A stretch of DNA of 64,000 bases, taken from the NCBI RefSeq assembly GCF_014773485.1, contig NZ_JACXBP010000007.1, positions 186,001 to 250,000 of the forward strand, written 5' to 3'. The notes beneath the pieces are model-generated. The model had not been told where the DNA came from. It was given only the letters and a program-made list of their open reading frames with translations, and did no database searches. Made by a program: the position numbers and the translations under genes. This DNA is from Erwinia aphidicola. Its GTDB lineage: Bacteria > Pseudomonadota > Gammaproteobacteria > Enterobacterales > Enterobacteriaceae. Shown here piece by piece: positions 27,172 through 36,575 of the stretch (positions within the stretch are counted from its first letter, which is position 1; every line of letters starts with the position of its first letter).

Positions 27172-27785
27172 TCCTCCGCCGGCAGCGGCAGTGCCGGGAG
27201 TGCGACAAAGCCCGGCAGCGCCTCAATACGCTGAAGCCAGCGCTGGATTGCGGGATAGTGACGCAGCGAAATGCCCCCTTCTGGCGCACGGGCGACATAG
27301 GCATAGCAGGCAAGATCGGCAATGGTTGCACGCTCGGCGACCAGCCATTGCCTGCTGCTCAGGTGCGCTTCCAGCTGGGGTAAGAATTTTGCCGCCACCG
27401 CCCGCGCTGAGTCGTAGTTTTCCGCCACGCCAAACTGCTTAATCAGGCGAGCCGACGCCACGCCGTAGCGGATCTCGCCAGCCGCTTTTGCCAGCCACTG
27501 ATGCACCGCCACCTCCTGCGACAACTCCTGCGGCAGCCAGCCGCTTGCGGGGGCATAGCGTTTTACCAGCCAGATCATAATGGCATTACTGTCGGTAATC
27601 ACCGTCTCACCCTCCACCAGCACCGGGATCTGGCCCAGCGGGTTAAGCGCGAGGAACTGCGCGCTTTGCCTGTAGCCAGCATCGGCTTCTACCCAGTCCG
27701 CAGAGAGGTTCAGCATACTCAGCAGCAGTTTGACGCGATGAACGTGCCCGGATAGCTCGGTGCCATATAAAGTTAAGCCTGTCAT
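27168..27785 (-). CDS. Glutathione S-transferase family protein
   Basis: 205 residues from ATG 27783-27785, six bases after GAGGAG; an ATG two codons upstream abuts that site. Thioredoxin-like N-terminal domain (LYGTELSGHVHRVKLLLSML, NPLGQIPVLVEGETVITDSNAIMIWL with the glutathione-binding Pro and DS pair) and a helical C-terminal domain with the family TIADLACYAYVARAPEGG motif. Cytoplasmic conjugation or reduction enzyme, substrate unknown. First gene of a two-gene operon divergent from a LysR regulator. Confidence 0.88.
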   Translation of the reverse strand: MTGLTLYGTELSGHVHRVKLLLSMLNLSADWVEADAGYRQSAQFLALNPLGQIPVLVEGETVITDSNAIMIWLVKRYAPASGWLPQELSQEVAVHQWLAKAAGEIRYGVASARLIKQFGVAENYDSARAVAAKFLPQLEAHLSSRQWLVAERATIADLACYAYVARAPEGGISLRHYPAIQRWLQRIEALPGFVALPALPLPAEE

Positions 27786-27883
27786 TGTCATCTCCTCGGT
27801 TTGAATTGATTAAGCTTACTCTTGCTGAAATCGGCGTAAACGGGCAAAAATAACAATTCATAATTACAAAAAGTGGAACAGTG

Positions 27884-28786
27884 ATGGATAAACTGGACGA
27901 GCTGGCGGTGTTTGTTGCCGTGGTGCAGCAGGGCAGCCTGGCCGCCGCCGCACGCAAATTACAGCGCTCTGCTCCGGCGATTACGCGCACGCTGGCGGCG
28001 CTGGAGAGCCGTTTTGCCCTCAGCCTGATAGAACGCTCCACCCGGCGTCTGTCGCCGACTCCAGCCGGGATAGCCCTGTATGAGCGTGCAACCGTGCTGC
28101 TGGAGGATTATCAGCAGGTCTTAGAAAGCACCACCCGCAATCAGCTGAGCGGTAAGCTGCGTTTAACCGCGCCCGTGATGTTTGGCCGTAAGCATATTGC
28201 GCCGCTGCTGCTGGATTTTATGGCGATCTATCCCGATATCCAGATTGAGCTGATGCTGAGTGACAGTTACCAGGACCTGATTGAGCAGGGGCTGGATATG
28301 GCCGTCAGAATTGGACAGCTGCGCGACTCCTCGCTGGTGGCGACTGAGGTCGGCCACGTGCAGCGCGTGCTGGTCGCCAGCCCGCACTATATTGCGACCC
28401 GCGGTGCGCCTGAAATACCCGGACAGCTGGCAGATCACCCGCTTATTGCAGGGACGATCCCTGCTCAGCAAAGAGAGTGGCGTTTTCGCGCCGAGGCCCA
28501 GCAGGAACGCGTGCGCATCACCCCCAGGGTGACGGTCAACGACGTGGAAACCCAGCTTGTCGCTTGCCGCGCAGGTAAAGGCATTGCGCGTCTGTTCTCC
28601 TACCAGGTTTATGACGACCTGCAAACGGGTGTACTGAGCGAGGTGCTGGCGCAATATCGCCCGCCGGCGGTTCCGGTCCAGCTGGTGGCGCAAAATGTGA
28701 AATATATGCCGGCGCGGGTGCGCGCATTCTGGGATCTGGCCCGCACCAGGCTGCCGGAGATTGAGAGCTTGCGCTGGGTTAAATAA
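27884..28786 (+). CDS. LysR-family regulator divergent from the GST operon
   Basis: 300 residues from ATG 27884, seven bases after GGA; GTG at 27881 is in frame. N-terminal winged helix-turn-helix (LDELAVFVAVVQQGSLAAAARKLQRSAPAITRTLAALESR) and a substrate-binding domain from about 95. Head-to-head with the GST/PNPOx operon across a 98-bp gap, the layout of LysR regulators that control their neighbour; the inducer is unknown. Not part of the E. coli gene order here, so the three genes look like an insertion between dtpA and gstA. Confidence 0.9.
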   Translation: MDKLDELAVFVAVVQQGSLAAAARKLQRSAPAITRTLAALESRFALSLIERSTRRLSPTPAGIALYERATVLLEDYQQVLESTTRNQLSGKLRLTAPVMFGRKHIAPLLLDFMAIYPDIQIELMLSDSYQDLIEQGLDMAVRIGQLRDSSLVATEVGHVQRVLVASPHYIATRGAPEIPGQLADHPLIAGTIPAQQREWRFRAEAQQERVRITPRVTVNDVETQLVACRAGKGIARLFSYQVYDDLQTGVLSEVLAQYRPPAVPVQLVAQNVKYMPARVRAFWDLARTRLPEIESLRWVK

Positions 28787-28886
28787 TCAGCAATTAATTT
28801 GCCTGGCCACTCAAGGTTGTGCTGGCTTTTTGACCAGCCAGGGTTAAGCTGAAGGGATCTGCGCCACTGACGATAAGGAGCAAGTG

Positions 28887-29492
28887 ATGAAACTGTACTG
28901 CAAATCCGGAGCCTGTTCGCTGTCACCTCACATTGTACTGCGGGAAACCGGGCTGGATTTTACGCTGGTGAATGTCGATCTGAAGGCTAAAACCACCGAG
29001 CAGGGGGAAGATTACCTGCTGATCAACCCGAAGGGTCAGGTCCCGGCGCTGGAGCTGAATGACGGGTCGGTACTGACCGAGGGCGTGGCGATTGTGCAGT
29101 ATCTGGCGGACCTGAAATCCGACCGCCAGCTGCTGGCACCGGCAGGCAGCCTGACCCGTTACCACACGCTGGAGTGGCTCAACTTTATCGCGACCGAGCT
29201 ACATAAAGGCTTCAGCCCGCTGTTTCGCCCCACCACGCCTGAAGAGGTAAAAACCCTGGCGCGGGAACAGCTGTTGCAGAAGTTCCAGTACGTGAATAAT
29301 GAGCTGAAGGAGAAGCAGTGGCTGTTGGGGCTGCGTTTCACCGTCGCCGATGCCTATCTGTTTACCGTGACGCGCTGGGCTCATGCCATCAAGCTGGATC
29401 TGAGCGGGTTATCTGCACTTAACGAGTGGTTTGAACGGGTTGCGGCGCGGCCTGCGGTGGCGGCGGCCCTGAAAGCGGAAGGCTTGAATTAA
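28887..29492 (+). CDS. gstA: Glutathione S-transferase GstA
   Basis: 201 residues from ATG 28887 behind AAGGAGC. Beta-class enterobacterial GST: begins [20 protein letters not shown], with the catalytic Cys of the KxGACS motif (Cys10), [11 protein letters not shown] and the C-terminal [16 protein letters not shown] helix. In E. coli dtpA, gstA and pdxY are adjacent; here a three-gene insert separates dtpA from gstA. Confidence 0.95.
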   Translation: MKLYCKSGACSLSPHIVLRETGLDFTLVNVDLKAKTTEQGEDYLLINPKGQVPALELNDGSVLTEGVAIVQYLADLKSDRQLLAPAGSLTRYHTLEWLNFIATELHKGFSPLFRPTTPEEVKTLAREQLLQKFQYVNNELKEKQWLLGLRFTVADAYLFTVTRWAHAIKLDLSGLSALNEWFERVAARPAVAAALKAEGLN

Positions 29493-29493
29493 C

Positions 29494-29527
29494 AAAACGG
29501 GCAGGCGCATTTCTGCCCTGCCCGTTT
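29494..29527. terminator. Bidirectional terminator between gstA and pdxY
   Basis: Stem CGGGCAGG / CCTGCCCG flanked by AAAA and TTT, so it can serve both convergent genes. Confidence 0.85.
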
Positions 29528-29530
29528 CTC

Positions 29531-30391
29531 TTAGAGTTTTACCGCGGCAAAGTGCTGCTGCGGTTCGGCAATCGCCTGCTGCGCCGCAACCAGCTGCAGT
29601 TCATACTCGCCCATCTGATGCGTTTTCAGCATCACCTCATACACCGCTGCCGTCACGTGCTCCAGCGCCTGCTGGAGAGACAGGCCGTGCAGCAGATCGA
29701 CCAGCAGCAGCCCGCTGGTGAGGTCGCCCACGCCAACCGGCTGGCGCACGCCGAAATCGATCAGCGGGCGGGCAATGTGCCAGGCTTCATCGACCGTCAC
29801 CAGCAGCATTTCAAAGCGATCGCTGCGATAGCCGGCTCGCGCCAGATGCTTAATTAGCACGACTTTTGGCCCACGGGCAATGAGTTCGCGTGCAGCTGCT
29901 ACCGCTTCTGCCACGTCCGCCACCTGACGGCCGCTGAGCATTTCCAGCTCCAGCAGGTTTGGCGCAATGATGTCGCTGGCTGGCAGTGAGGCATGAGTAT
30001 GAAACTCCGCCACGCCCGGCGCCACAATACAGCCTTTCTCCGGATGCCCCATCACCGGGTCACAGAAATACCAGGCGTCCGGATTGGCGGCTTTCACCAT
30101 GCGCACGATCTCAAGGATAGCTTCGCCCTGCTCGGCAGAGCCAAGATAGCCGCTAAGCACGGCATTGCAGGTTTTCAGGCGGTCAATATCGCCAATCCCG
30201 CGCGCGATGTCCGTCAGGTGGCTGGCCGGCATCACGGAACCGGTCCAGTGGCCGTACTGAGTATGGTTGGAGAACTGTACGGTATTCAGCGGCCAAACGT
30301 TTGCGCCAAGGCGACGCATGGGGAATTCTGCTGCGCTGTTACCCGCATGACCAAAGACCGTATGAGACTGGATGGAGAGAATGTTTTTCAT
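29531..30391 (-). CDS. pdxY: Pyridoxal kinase PdxY
   Basis: 286 residues. Phosphorylates pyridoxal to PLP in the B6 salvage pathway. Ribokinase-type fold: N-terminal [24 protein letters not shown], the [14 protein letters not shown] block and [11 protein letters not shown] with the anion-hole and catalytic Asp. Downstream of tyrS and pdxH as in E. coli; a terminator after tyrS (30418-30442) separates it, so it may have its own promoter. Confidence 0.96.
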   Translation of the reverse strand: MKNILSIQSHTVFGHAGNSAAEFPMRRLGANVWPLNTVQFSNHTQYGHWTGSVMPASHLTDIARGIGDIDRLKTCNAVLSGYLGSAEQGEAILEIVRMVKAANPDAWYFCDPVMGHPEKGCIVAPGVAEFHTHASLPASDIIAPNLLELEMLSGRQVADVAEAVAAARELIARGPKVVLIKHLARAGYRSDRFEMLLVTVDEAWHIARPLIDFGVRQPVGVGDLTSGLLLVDLLHGLSLQQALEHVTAAVYEVMLKTHQMGEYELQLVAAQQAIAEPQQHFAAVKL

Positions 30392-30417
30392 CGCGCTAAC
30401 CTGACCTTTCTTGCCAT

Positions 30418-30442
30418 TAAAAAAGCCGGCGTTAACCGGCTT
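30418..30442 (-). terminator. Terminator of tyrS
   Basis: Stem AAGCCGG / CCGGCTT with a 6-nt loop, followed on the minus strand by six T. Confidence 0.85.
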
Positions 30443-30472
30443 AGGGACGGAGCAAAACCCCGACCGATTTTA

Positions 30473-31747
30473 TTATTTCCAGCTGATTAAGCTGTAGTTC
30501 TTTTTACCGCGGCGCAGCAGCGTGTACTTATCGAACAGGCGGTCATCAGCGCTAAACGCATACTCGGCGTTAGTCTGCAGCGTGCCGTTAATGCTGACGG
30601 ATTTGGCATCAATCAGTTTGCGCGCCTGCCCGCGGGAGGGGGCCAGTTCAGAATCAACCAGCGCCTGCTGCAGATCCTGACCGGACTCCAGCTCCACGCC
30701 CGGCATACCGTCCTGCGCCAGCTGCGCCAGATCCTGCTCTGTCAGCTCGCTCAGTGCGCCGGAGAACAGGCTTTGGGTGATGCGTTTAGCCGCCACCAGG
30801 CCCTCTTCGCCGTGCACCAGTCTGGTGACCTGCTCGGCCAGGACATACTGGGCGCGGGGTGCTTTGCCGCTGTTTTTGTCTTCTTCTTCCAGCGCATTGA
30901 TCTCGTCAATGCTCATAAAGGTGAAGAACTTCAGGAAGCGATAAACGTCAGCGTCAGCGGTGTTGATCCAGAACTGATAGAACTTATACGGGCTGGTTTT
31001 CTTCGCGTCCAGCCACACTGCGCCACCTTCGGTCTTGCCAAATTTGGTGCCGTCTGACTTGGTGATCAGCGGAACGGTCAGGCCAAAGACCTGATTCTGA
31101 TGCAGGCGGCGCGTCAGATCGATGCCGGAGGTAATGTTGCCCCACTGGTCGGAACCCCCAATCTGCAGCGCCACGCCGTGACGCTCGTTCAGGCAGGCAA
31201 AGTCATAGCCCTGCAGCAGGTTGTAAGAGAATTCGGTGAAGGAGATCCCCTGGTCATCGCGGTTCAGGCGCTGCTTAACGGCTTCCTTGTTGATCATCTG
31301 ATTCACAGAGAAATGCTTGCCGATATCACGCAGGAAGGTCAGCACGTTCATGCCGCCAAACCAGTCATAGTTATTGGCCGCAATGGCGCTGTTGTCACCG
31401 CAGTTAAAATCGAGGAACGGTGCTACCTGGTGGCGGATTTTTTCCACCCACTCATTCACGGTATCGCTGGTGTTCAGCTTGCGCTCGGCCGCTTTAAAAC
31501 TCGGGTCACCGATCAGACCGGTAGCCCCACCGACCAGTGCCACAGGCTTGTGTCCGGCATCCTGAAAACGCTTCAGGCAGAGCAACGGCACCAGATGCCC
31601 CAAATGCAAGCTGTCGGCAGTCGGATCGAAACCGCAATAGAGAGCGATTGGCCCCTGTGCCAGTCGTTCTGCTAACGCTTCCTCGTCCGTTACCTGGGCA
31701 ACAAGGCCCCGCTCTTGCAATTGTTTGATCAGGTTACTGCTGGCCAT
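30473..31747 (-). CDS. tyrS: Tyrosyl-tRNA synthetase
   Basis: 424 residues, same length as E. coli TyrS. Class I synthetase charging tRNA-Tyr. HIGH motif as HLGH ([16 protein letters not shown]), tyrosine pocket [14 protein letters not shown] loop as KFGKT ([12 protein letters not shown]) and a C-terminal S4 RNA-binding domain ([19 protein letters not shown]). Essential housekeeping gene, between pdxH and pdxY. Confidence 0.98.
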   Translation of the reverse strand: MASSNLIKQLQERGLVAQVTDEEALAERLAQGPIALYCGFDPTADSLHLGHLVPLLCLKRFQDAGHKPVALVGGATGLIGDPSFKAAERKLNTSDTVNEWVEKIRHQVAPFLDFNCGDNSAIAANNYDWFGGMNVLTFLRDIGKHFSVNQMINKEAVKQRLNRDDQGISFTEFSYNLLQGYDFACLNERHGVALQIGGSDQWGNITSGIDLTRRLHQNQVFGLTVPLITKSDGTKFGKTEGGAVWLDAKKTSPYKFYQFWINTADADVYRFLKFFTFMSIDEINALEEEDKNSGKAPRAQYVLAEQVTRLVHGEEGLVAAKRITQSLFSGALSELTEQDLAQLAQDGMPGVELESGQDLQQALVDSELAPSRGQARKLIDAKSVSINGTLQTNAEYAFSADDRLFDKYTLLRRGKKNYSLISWK

Positions 31748-31881
31748 CTAAGACTCCATGTAAAAAAAGTCTGCACCTGGGCTGGTACACAGCTTTCCGC
31801 TGAAACGCGGAGAAAAAATAAGGGGTATAGAATAAAGCGCGGGATCGGGCTGGTCCAGCGCTTAGCGGCATTATTTCGTGT

Positions 31882-32538
31882 TTACGGTGCCAGGCGGTCA
31901 ATTTTCCACGCATCGCCTTCGCGCTGGTAGAAAAATCGGTCATGCAGGCGGTGAGCCCCCCCCTGCCAGAACTCCATTGAGTCGATTTTGATGCGGTAGC
32001 CACCCCAGAAACTCGGCAAGGGGATCTCGCCCTGCTGAAACTTCTGCTTCAGCTCGAGGAACTTGCCTTCCAGCACGCCACGCGCCGAAATACGGCTCGA
32101 CTGCTTTGACACCCAGGCACCGAGCTGGCTGTCGCGCGGGCGGCTGTGGAAATACTTCACCACTTCCAGCGTCGACAGGCGTTCCACGCTGCCCAGCACC
32201 ATCACCTGGCGCTCCAGCATATGCCATGGGAACAGCAGGCTGATGCGCGGATTGGTTTCCAGCTGCTTCGCTTTGCGGCTCCCCAGATTGGTATAAAACA
32301 CCATACCCTGAGCATCGAAATGCTTGAGCAGCACGATACGTTGATAGGGCTGGCCCTGCTCGTCTACGGTCGCGACGCTCATGGCCGTCGGATCCGGCAG
32401 CTGAGCCTCAACCGCCTGGTTAAGCCAGTGTTCAAACAGGCTCAACGGGTCTTCAGGAAGATCCTTGCGGCGCAGGCCACCGCGCGTATATTCACGGCGC
32501 AGATGGGCTATTTGTTGCAGGTGATCGCTGTCGGTCAT
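31882..32538 (-). CDS. pdxH: Pyridoxine/pyridoxamine 5'-phosphate oxidase
   Basis: 218 residues from ATG 32536-32538 (a second ATG directly upstream would add one Met); this equals the E. coli length. FMN enzyme producing PLP. FMN and substrate contacts are visible in [45 protein letters not shown] and the C-terminal [18 protein letters not shown] block. Followed by tyrS; together with pdxY it groups B6 metabolism here. Confidence 0.97.
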   Translation of the reverse strand: MTDSDHLQQIAHLRREYTRGGLRRKDLPEDPLSLFEHWLNQAVEAQLPDPTAMSVATVDEQGQPYQRIVLLKHFDAQGMVFYTNLGSRKAKQLETNPRISLLFPWHMLERQVMVLGSVERLSTLEVVKYFHSRPRDSQLGAWVSKQSSRISARGVLEGKFLELKQKFQQGEIPLPSFWGGYRIKIDSMEFWQGGAHRLHDRFFYQREGDAWKIDRLAP

Positions 32539-32603
32539 CATTGCGGCTTCTGAGTAGTGAGGGATACGGCATTGTGCGCCGCACCCTGCAATATTTCAAT
32601 CAG

Positions 32604-32924
32604 TTAACGGGCTGGAACCTGCTGACAGTCGTTAATAATTATTCGGTCGTTGCGCTCAACAAAGGCACTCTCGCCCTTTGACCAGAAGGTATAATGACCG
32701 TCACTGTAGCGGGTGCCGGAAGCCGCAACCTGCTGCTTCAGAACCAGCTGTTCACCGTCCAGAATCAGGCTCACTTCCTCTTTGCTGTTATCCAGCTTCA
32801 CCGTCAGCGGCAGGGTGCCACAGGTATAATGCAGTGTTTGCACCTGCTCTTGATCCTCTGGCTGGAAATAGCTACAGCCGGACAGGGCAACCAGTAAGCC
32901 TGCGAGATACCACTTTTTCATCAT
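32604..32924 (-). CDS. mliC: Membrane-bound lysozyme inhibitor MliC
   Basis: 106 residues. Lipoprotein leader with lipobox LSGC. Small beta-barrel domain with two cysteines (YTCGTLPL and INDCQQ) and the inhibitory loop YSDGHYTFWSKGESAFVER, whose Ser and Lys insert into the c-type lysozyme active site in the family. Outer-membrane or periplasmic protection against host lysozyme. AAGGAG precedes two adjacent ATG codons (32924 and 32921). It lies between anmK and pdxH, as in E. coli. Confidence 0.93.
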   Translation of the reverse strand: MMKKWYLAGLLVALSGCSYFQPEDQEQVQTLHYTCGTLPLTVKLDNSKEEVSLILDGEQLVLKQQVAASGTRYSDGHYTFWSKGESAFVERNDRIIINDCQQVPAR

Positions 32925-32984
32925 TCACTCCTTGTTAGTTCTCCACTCTGCAGTCAGGGTAGAGTGCCGTTTCAGACGATGCAA

Positions 32985-34103
32985 TCAGCGAATTGGACGG
33001 TTTGCCGGGAATATTGCCCCGATAACAGAGGCTTCGCGCGCGCCGGTAACGGAGGGCAGATTGCCCGGCAGGCCGCTCAGCGTGCGCCAGGCTAGCCAGG
33101 CAAATGCCAGCGCCTCCATATCGTCTCCGCCGATCCCTGCCTCGTCCGTGCTGCTGACTTCGGTTCCCGCCAGCTGCGCCGCAATGCGCGCCATCAGCAG
33201 TGGATTACGCCCGCCGCCGCCACACACCAGCAGACGGTCACAACCGCCGCTCAGCAATACCTGCTCGCAAATCGTGGTGGCGGTCAGTTCCACCAGCGTC
33301 GCCTGCACATCCTGCGCTGCCAGCCCCGGGAAGGTGGAGAGTTGCTGTTCCAGCCAGCTGAGGTTGAAGTATTCTCGTCCGGTGCTTTTCGGTGCGGCCA
33401 GGGCGAAGTACGGGTCGCTCAGCATCTGCTGCAACAGCGGCCAGACTACGCTGCCCGATGCTCCCCATGCGCCATCCTTATCGTATGGCAGCCCCTGCTG
33501 ACGCCAGACCCAGGCGTCCATCAGCATATTGCCGGGACCGGTGTCAAAACCGCGCAGCGTTTTGCCCGGCAGTAACAGGGAAAGATTGGCGATGCCACCG
33601 ATATTCAGCACCATTCGCCGCTCGGTGGGATGGCTGAGCACTGCGTGATGAAACGCCGGGACCAGCGGCGCACCCTGCCCGCCAAGGGCCATATCGCGGC
33701 GGCGGAAATCGCCCACTACCGTAATCCCCGTCGCGGCAGCAATCTGGTTGTTGTCACCGATCTGCAGAGTGTTTGGCGCATCCCCCAGCGGCTCATGCCA
33801 CACCGTCTGCCCGTGGCAACCTATGGCGACAATCTCCTCGCTGGCGATCCCCTGCTGTTTCAGCAACGCCTGCACGGCCTCGGCGAACAGTCGTCCCAGG
33901 CGGGTATCCAACTGGCCTAATTGTGAAAGCGTTAGCGACTGTCCCTGACATATCGCAAGGATCTGCAAGCGCAGTTCCTGAGGGATAGGATGACTGTAGC
34001 TTGCCTGCTGTGCCACCATCTGACCATCAATGGCGGCCAGTACCACATCAATACCATCAAGACTGGTACCGGACATCACGCCAATGTAGCGCCCTGAATT
34101 CAT
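32985..34103 (-). CDS. anmK: Anhydro-N-acetylmuramic acid kinase
   Basis: 372 residues. Phosphorylates and opens 1,6-anhydroMurNAc recovered from cell-wall turnover, giving MurNAc-6-phosphate. Sugar-kinase fold: N-terminal [16 protein letters not shown] phosphate loop, [23 protein letters not shown] and [13 protein letters not shown], and the C-terminal [11 protein letters not shown]. Divergent from slyB across about 260 bp. Confidence 0.97.
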   Translation of the reverse strand: MNSGRYIGVMSGTSLDGIDVVLAAIDGQMVAQQASYSHPIPQELRLQILAICQGQSLTLSQLGQLDTRLGRLFAEAVQALLKQQGIASEEIVAIGCHGQTVWHEPLGDAPNTLQIGDNNQIAAATGITVVGDFRRRDMALGGQGAPLVPAFHHAVLSHPTERRMVLNIGGIANLSLLLPGKTLRGFDTGPGNMLMDAWVWRQQGLPYDKDGAWGASGSVVWPLLQQMLSDPYFALAAPKSTGREYFNLSWLEQQLSTFPGLAAQDVQATLVELTATTICEQVLLSGGCDRLLVCGGGGRNPLLMARIAAQLAGTEVSSTDEAGIGGDDMEALAFAWLAWRTLSGLPGNLPSVTGAREASVIGAIFPANRPIR

Positions 34104-34366
34104 GCTTTACCCCTACCCGGGTGTGAGTTTCATGCTCCCAGCCTGGCAAAATTAACGCCGCAATTCTATGATTTAGGCATCTTTAATTGGCGATGAAATT
34201 TATCTGGCATTTTATGTTGTGATTGAAGCGACGTTTAATCGCGTTGCATTATGTTTCTGCGGTGCTTTTACAAACTATTAGTGAGTAACGTGCCGGTTGT
34301 GCCATATAATAATGCTATTGACCGCTGCTATGGTTGGCAGCACCTGTAACAGATAGGAGTTCTATT

Positions 34367-34834
34367 ATGATGAAGCGTTTAGTCGTGGTGGCGCTTGCCG
34401 GGATGACGCTAGCTGGCTGTGTGAATGACAACACCCTTTCCGGTGATGTTTACAGTGCCTCTGAAGCGAAACAGGTGCAGAGAGTGACCTATGGCACGCT
34501 GGTTTCTGTGCGTCCGGTACAGATCCAGGGTGGCGATGATAGCAATATTATCGGGGCGATTGGTGGTGCAGTGCTGGGTGGTTTCCTTGGTAACACCGTC
34601 GGTGGCGGTACCGGGCGCAGCCTTGCCACGGCAGCCGGTGCCGTGGCGGGTGGTGTAGCAGGCCAGGGCGTGCAGGGCTCTCTGAACAAGAGCCAGGGTG
34701 TAGAGCTGGAAATCCGTCAGGATGATGGCAACACCATCATGGTGGTACAGAAACAGGCAGCCAGCCGTTATGCCGTTGGCCAGCGTGTTTCCATGGCGTC
34801 AAACGGCAGCCAGGTCACCGTTTCCCCACGCTAA
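34367..34834 (+). CDS. slyB: Outer-membrane lipoprotein SlyB
   Basis: 155 residues from ATG 34367 behind ATAGGAGTTC, same length as in E. coli. Lipobox LAGC, then a glycine-zipper domain (IIGAIGGAVLGGFLGNTVGGGTG) and a conserved C-terminus ending SNGSQVTVSPR. SlyB belongs to the PhoPQ regulon in E. coli and Salmonella and stabilises outer-membrane proteins under LPS stress. CGTTTA-N5-GTTGCA at 34232-34248 is only a weak match to a PhoP box. Convergent with slyA. Confidence 0.97.
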   Translation: MMKRLVVVALAGMTLAGCVNDNTLSGDVYSASEAKQVQRVTYGTLVSVRPVQIQGGDDSNIIGAIGGAVLGGFLGNTVGGGTGRSLATAAGAVAGGVAGQGVQGSLNKSQGVELEIRQDDGNTIMVVQKQAASRYAVGQRVSMASNGSQVTVSPR

Positions 34835-34855
34835 TCCGCAATCCGCTCGTATGAT

Positions 34856-34885
34856 AAAAAAACCGGCCTGAGAGCCGGTTTTTTT
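34856..34885. terminator. Bidirectional terminator between slyB and slyA
   Basis: Stem AAACCGGC / GCCGGTTT, loop CTGAGA, with A-run before and T-run after; the far end overlaps the slyA stop codon. Confidence 0.9.
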
Positions 34886-35327
34886 ATTCGTCTTTTCCCT
34901 GAAGTTCAAGGATATTTTTTTCCAACCTGGCGATCAGCGTCACCATCTTGTCGATCTCCGCCTGCGAAATGCCCGCGAGGATATCATCGCGAGTGGCGTC
35001 AATAACGTGCTCAACCTGAGTGATAATCGGCTCGGCCTGTTGTGTCAGCTTGATGCGTTTCGCCCTGCGGTCACTGGCGCAGGTGCTGCGCGTAATCAAA
35101 CCTTTCTCTTCAAGCTGGTCCAGCGTGCGTACCAGAGAAGGCTGTTCGATACCAATGGCTTTTGCTAACTGAATCTGCGACTGCTCAGGCGGAAGCTGAT
35201 GGATATTATGCAACGTAACCCAGTGGGTTTGCGTCAGCTCCAACGGCTTGAGTCGCTGATCGATCAGAGCACGCCAGATGCGTACTAATCTTGCAAGGTC
35301 GGTTCCCAAGGGGGTATCCAATTTCAA
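34884..35327 (-). CDS. slyA: MarR-family transcriptional regulator SlyA
   Basis: 147 residues, nearly the E. coli/Salmonella protein ([35 protein letters not shown] onward). Winged-helix dimer that counteracts H-NS at virulence and envelope genes and binds aromatic carboxylates. The recognition region ([28 protein letters not shown]) is intact. In Salmonella it represses its own gene and the divergent ydhIJK operon; a good SlyA box lies in its leader. Confidence 0.97.
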   Translation of the reverse strand: MKLDTPLGTDLARLVRIWRALIDQRLKPLELTQTHWVTLHNIHQLPPEQSQIQLAKAIGIEQPSLVRTLDQLEEKGLITRSTCASDRRAKRIKLTQQAEPIITQVEHVIDATRDDILAGISQAEIDKMVTLIARLEKNILELQGKDE

Positions 35328-35337
35328 CTCCTTATAA

Positions 35338-35349
35338 TTAGCTTGCTAG
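35338..35349. promoter_or_regulatory. SlyA operator in the slyA-ydhI gap
   Basis: Minus-strand CTAGCAAGCTAA matches the SlyA consensus TTAGCAAGCTAA at 11 of 12 bases, 11-22 bp before the slyA start. Position fits autorepression; it could also act on ydhI. Confidence 0.7.
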
Positions 35350-35469
35350 CTATCACGCCTCATTCTAGACTATTCTGCGAGTTTACAGGACAAAATACAA
35401 ATCCATCCTTAGAGATGTCGTATTAAGTTGTCGGTCGCCTGCAACGCACCGGGAAGAAGGATTCAGCGT

Positions 35470-35706
35470 TTGATAACATCACTTTTGCCCTCAGCAAGTC
35501 CCTTCACCGACCTGGTGTTGGGTGCTTCGCTCTATTTTCCACCGCTGTTTAAAGCCGTTTTACTCGGTTTTTTCATCTGGCTGCTGCTTCACCCCCTGCT
35601 GCGAGACTGGATGTATTCAGGTGAAATCTGGCACCCCACGCTACTGGATCTCTCGCTGTTCATTCTCTGCGTAGCAGCTTCGCTGTGGCTATTCATCACC
35701 GGGTAA
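35470..35706 (+). CDS. ydhI: DUF1656 inner-membrane protein YdhI
   Basis: 78 residues from TTG 35470, eight bases after AAGGA; this start gives exactly the E. coli YdhI length, while the longer GTG-initiated frame at 35428 has no ribosome site. Two membrane helices ([18 protein letters not shown] and [19 protein letters not shown]). First gene of the ydhIJK efflux operon; small partner of unclear role. Confidence 0.85.
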   Translation: MITSLLPSASPFTDLVLGASLYFPPLFKAVLLGFFIWLLLHPLLRDWMYSGEIWHPTLLDLSLFILCVAASLWLFITG

Positions 35707-35710
35707 GACT

Positions 35711-36568
35711 ATGAAACTGAGTTCACTGAAGTACTTTTCAACCCTGATTTTTTTCACTGCTGCGATCGCGGCGGGCTGGTGGATGTGGAACTACTACATG
35801 CAGTCGCCGTGGACGCGTGATGGCAAAGTTCGTGCTGAACTGGTGAGCATCACGCCGCAGGTTTCCGGACGAATTGAGAAGCTGGACGTTGAGGACAACC
35901 AGTTTGTTCACAAAGGGGAGCGGCTGTTCACGCTGGATGATGAACCTTTCCGGATTGCCGTGCTCAATGCAGAGGCAAAGCTGGCGCAGGCGCAGTCTGA
36001 CCTCGTCAAAGCAGAGCATGAAGCCCGCCGCCGCCAGAACCTGCCGCGTAATGTGATTTCCGCAGAAGATCTCGATGCGGCCAACCTGCAGGCAAAATCG
36101 ATGGATTCAGCCGCGAAAGCTGCGCAGGCGGAGCTGGATCAGGCTAAGTGGAATCTGTCACAAACGGTGGTTTATGCGCCCACCGATGGCTGGATTAATA
36201 ATCTGGCTACGCGTATCGGCGATTACGCCACCACCGGAACGCCCCTGTTTGTGCTGGTCGATAGCCACTCTTTCTATGTTGTCGGCTATTTTGAAGAGAC
36301 CAAGCTGCGCCACATCAAACCCGGTGCGCAGGCCAATATTCGTCTCTACAGCGACGACCGTCAACTCGCGGGAACCGTGCAAAGCATTGGCCGGGCTATC
36401 TACGATCAAAGTGTAGAAACTGACAGCGGGCTGACGCCGGATATCAAACCGAATGTTCCCTGGGTCAGGCTGGCACAGCGTGTTCCCGTGCGAATAAAGC
36501 TTGCGAACGTCCCTCCGGACGCATCGCTGGTTGCCGGAACAACCTGTACCATTTCGATCCAGCACTGA
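35711..36568 (+). CDS. ydhJ: HlyD-family membrane fusion protein YdhJ
   Basis: 285 residues. Periplasmic adaptor of an AaeAB-type efflux system: one N-terminal membrane helix (about 7-25), lipoyl-type halves ([29 protein letters not shown] and [19 protein letters not shown]) around a coiled-coil hairpin (about 85-150). Four bases after ydhI. Substrate unknown; AaeAB relatives export aromatic carboxylates. Probably repressed by SlyA. Confidence 0.93.
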   Translation: MKLSSLKYFSTLIFFTAAIAAGWWMWNYYMQSPWTRDGKVRAELVSITPQVSGRIEKLDVEDNQFVHKGERLFTLDDEPFRIAVLNAEAKLAQAQSDLVKAEHEARRRQNLPRNVISAEDLDAANLQAKSMDSAAKAAQAELDQAKWNLSQTVVYAPTDGWINNLATRIGDYATTGTPLFVLVDSHSFYVVGYFEETKLRHIKPGAQANIRLYSDDRQLAGTVQSIGRAIYDQSVETDSGLTPDIKPNVPWVRLAQRVPVRIKLANVPPDASLVAGTTCTISIQH

Positions 36569-36575
36569 GGCCCTG

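Noticed and set aside
34232-34248. PhoP box upstream of slyB
   Set aside because: CGTTTA-N5-GTTGCA matches only part of the direct repeat, so it is mentioned with slyB but not called as a site.
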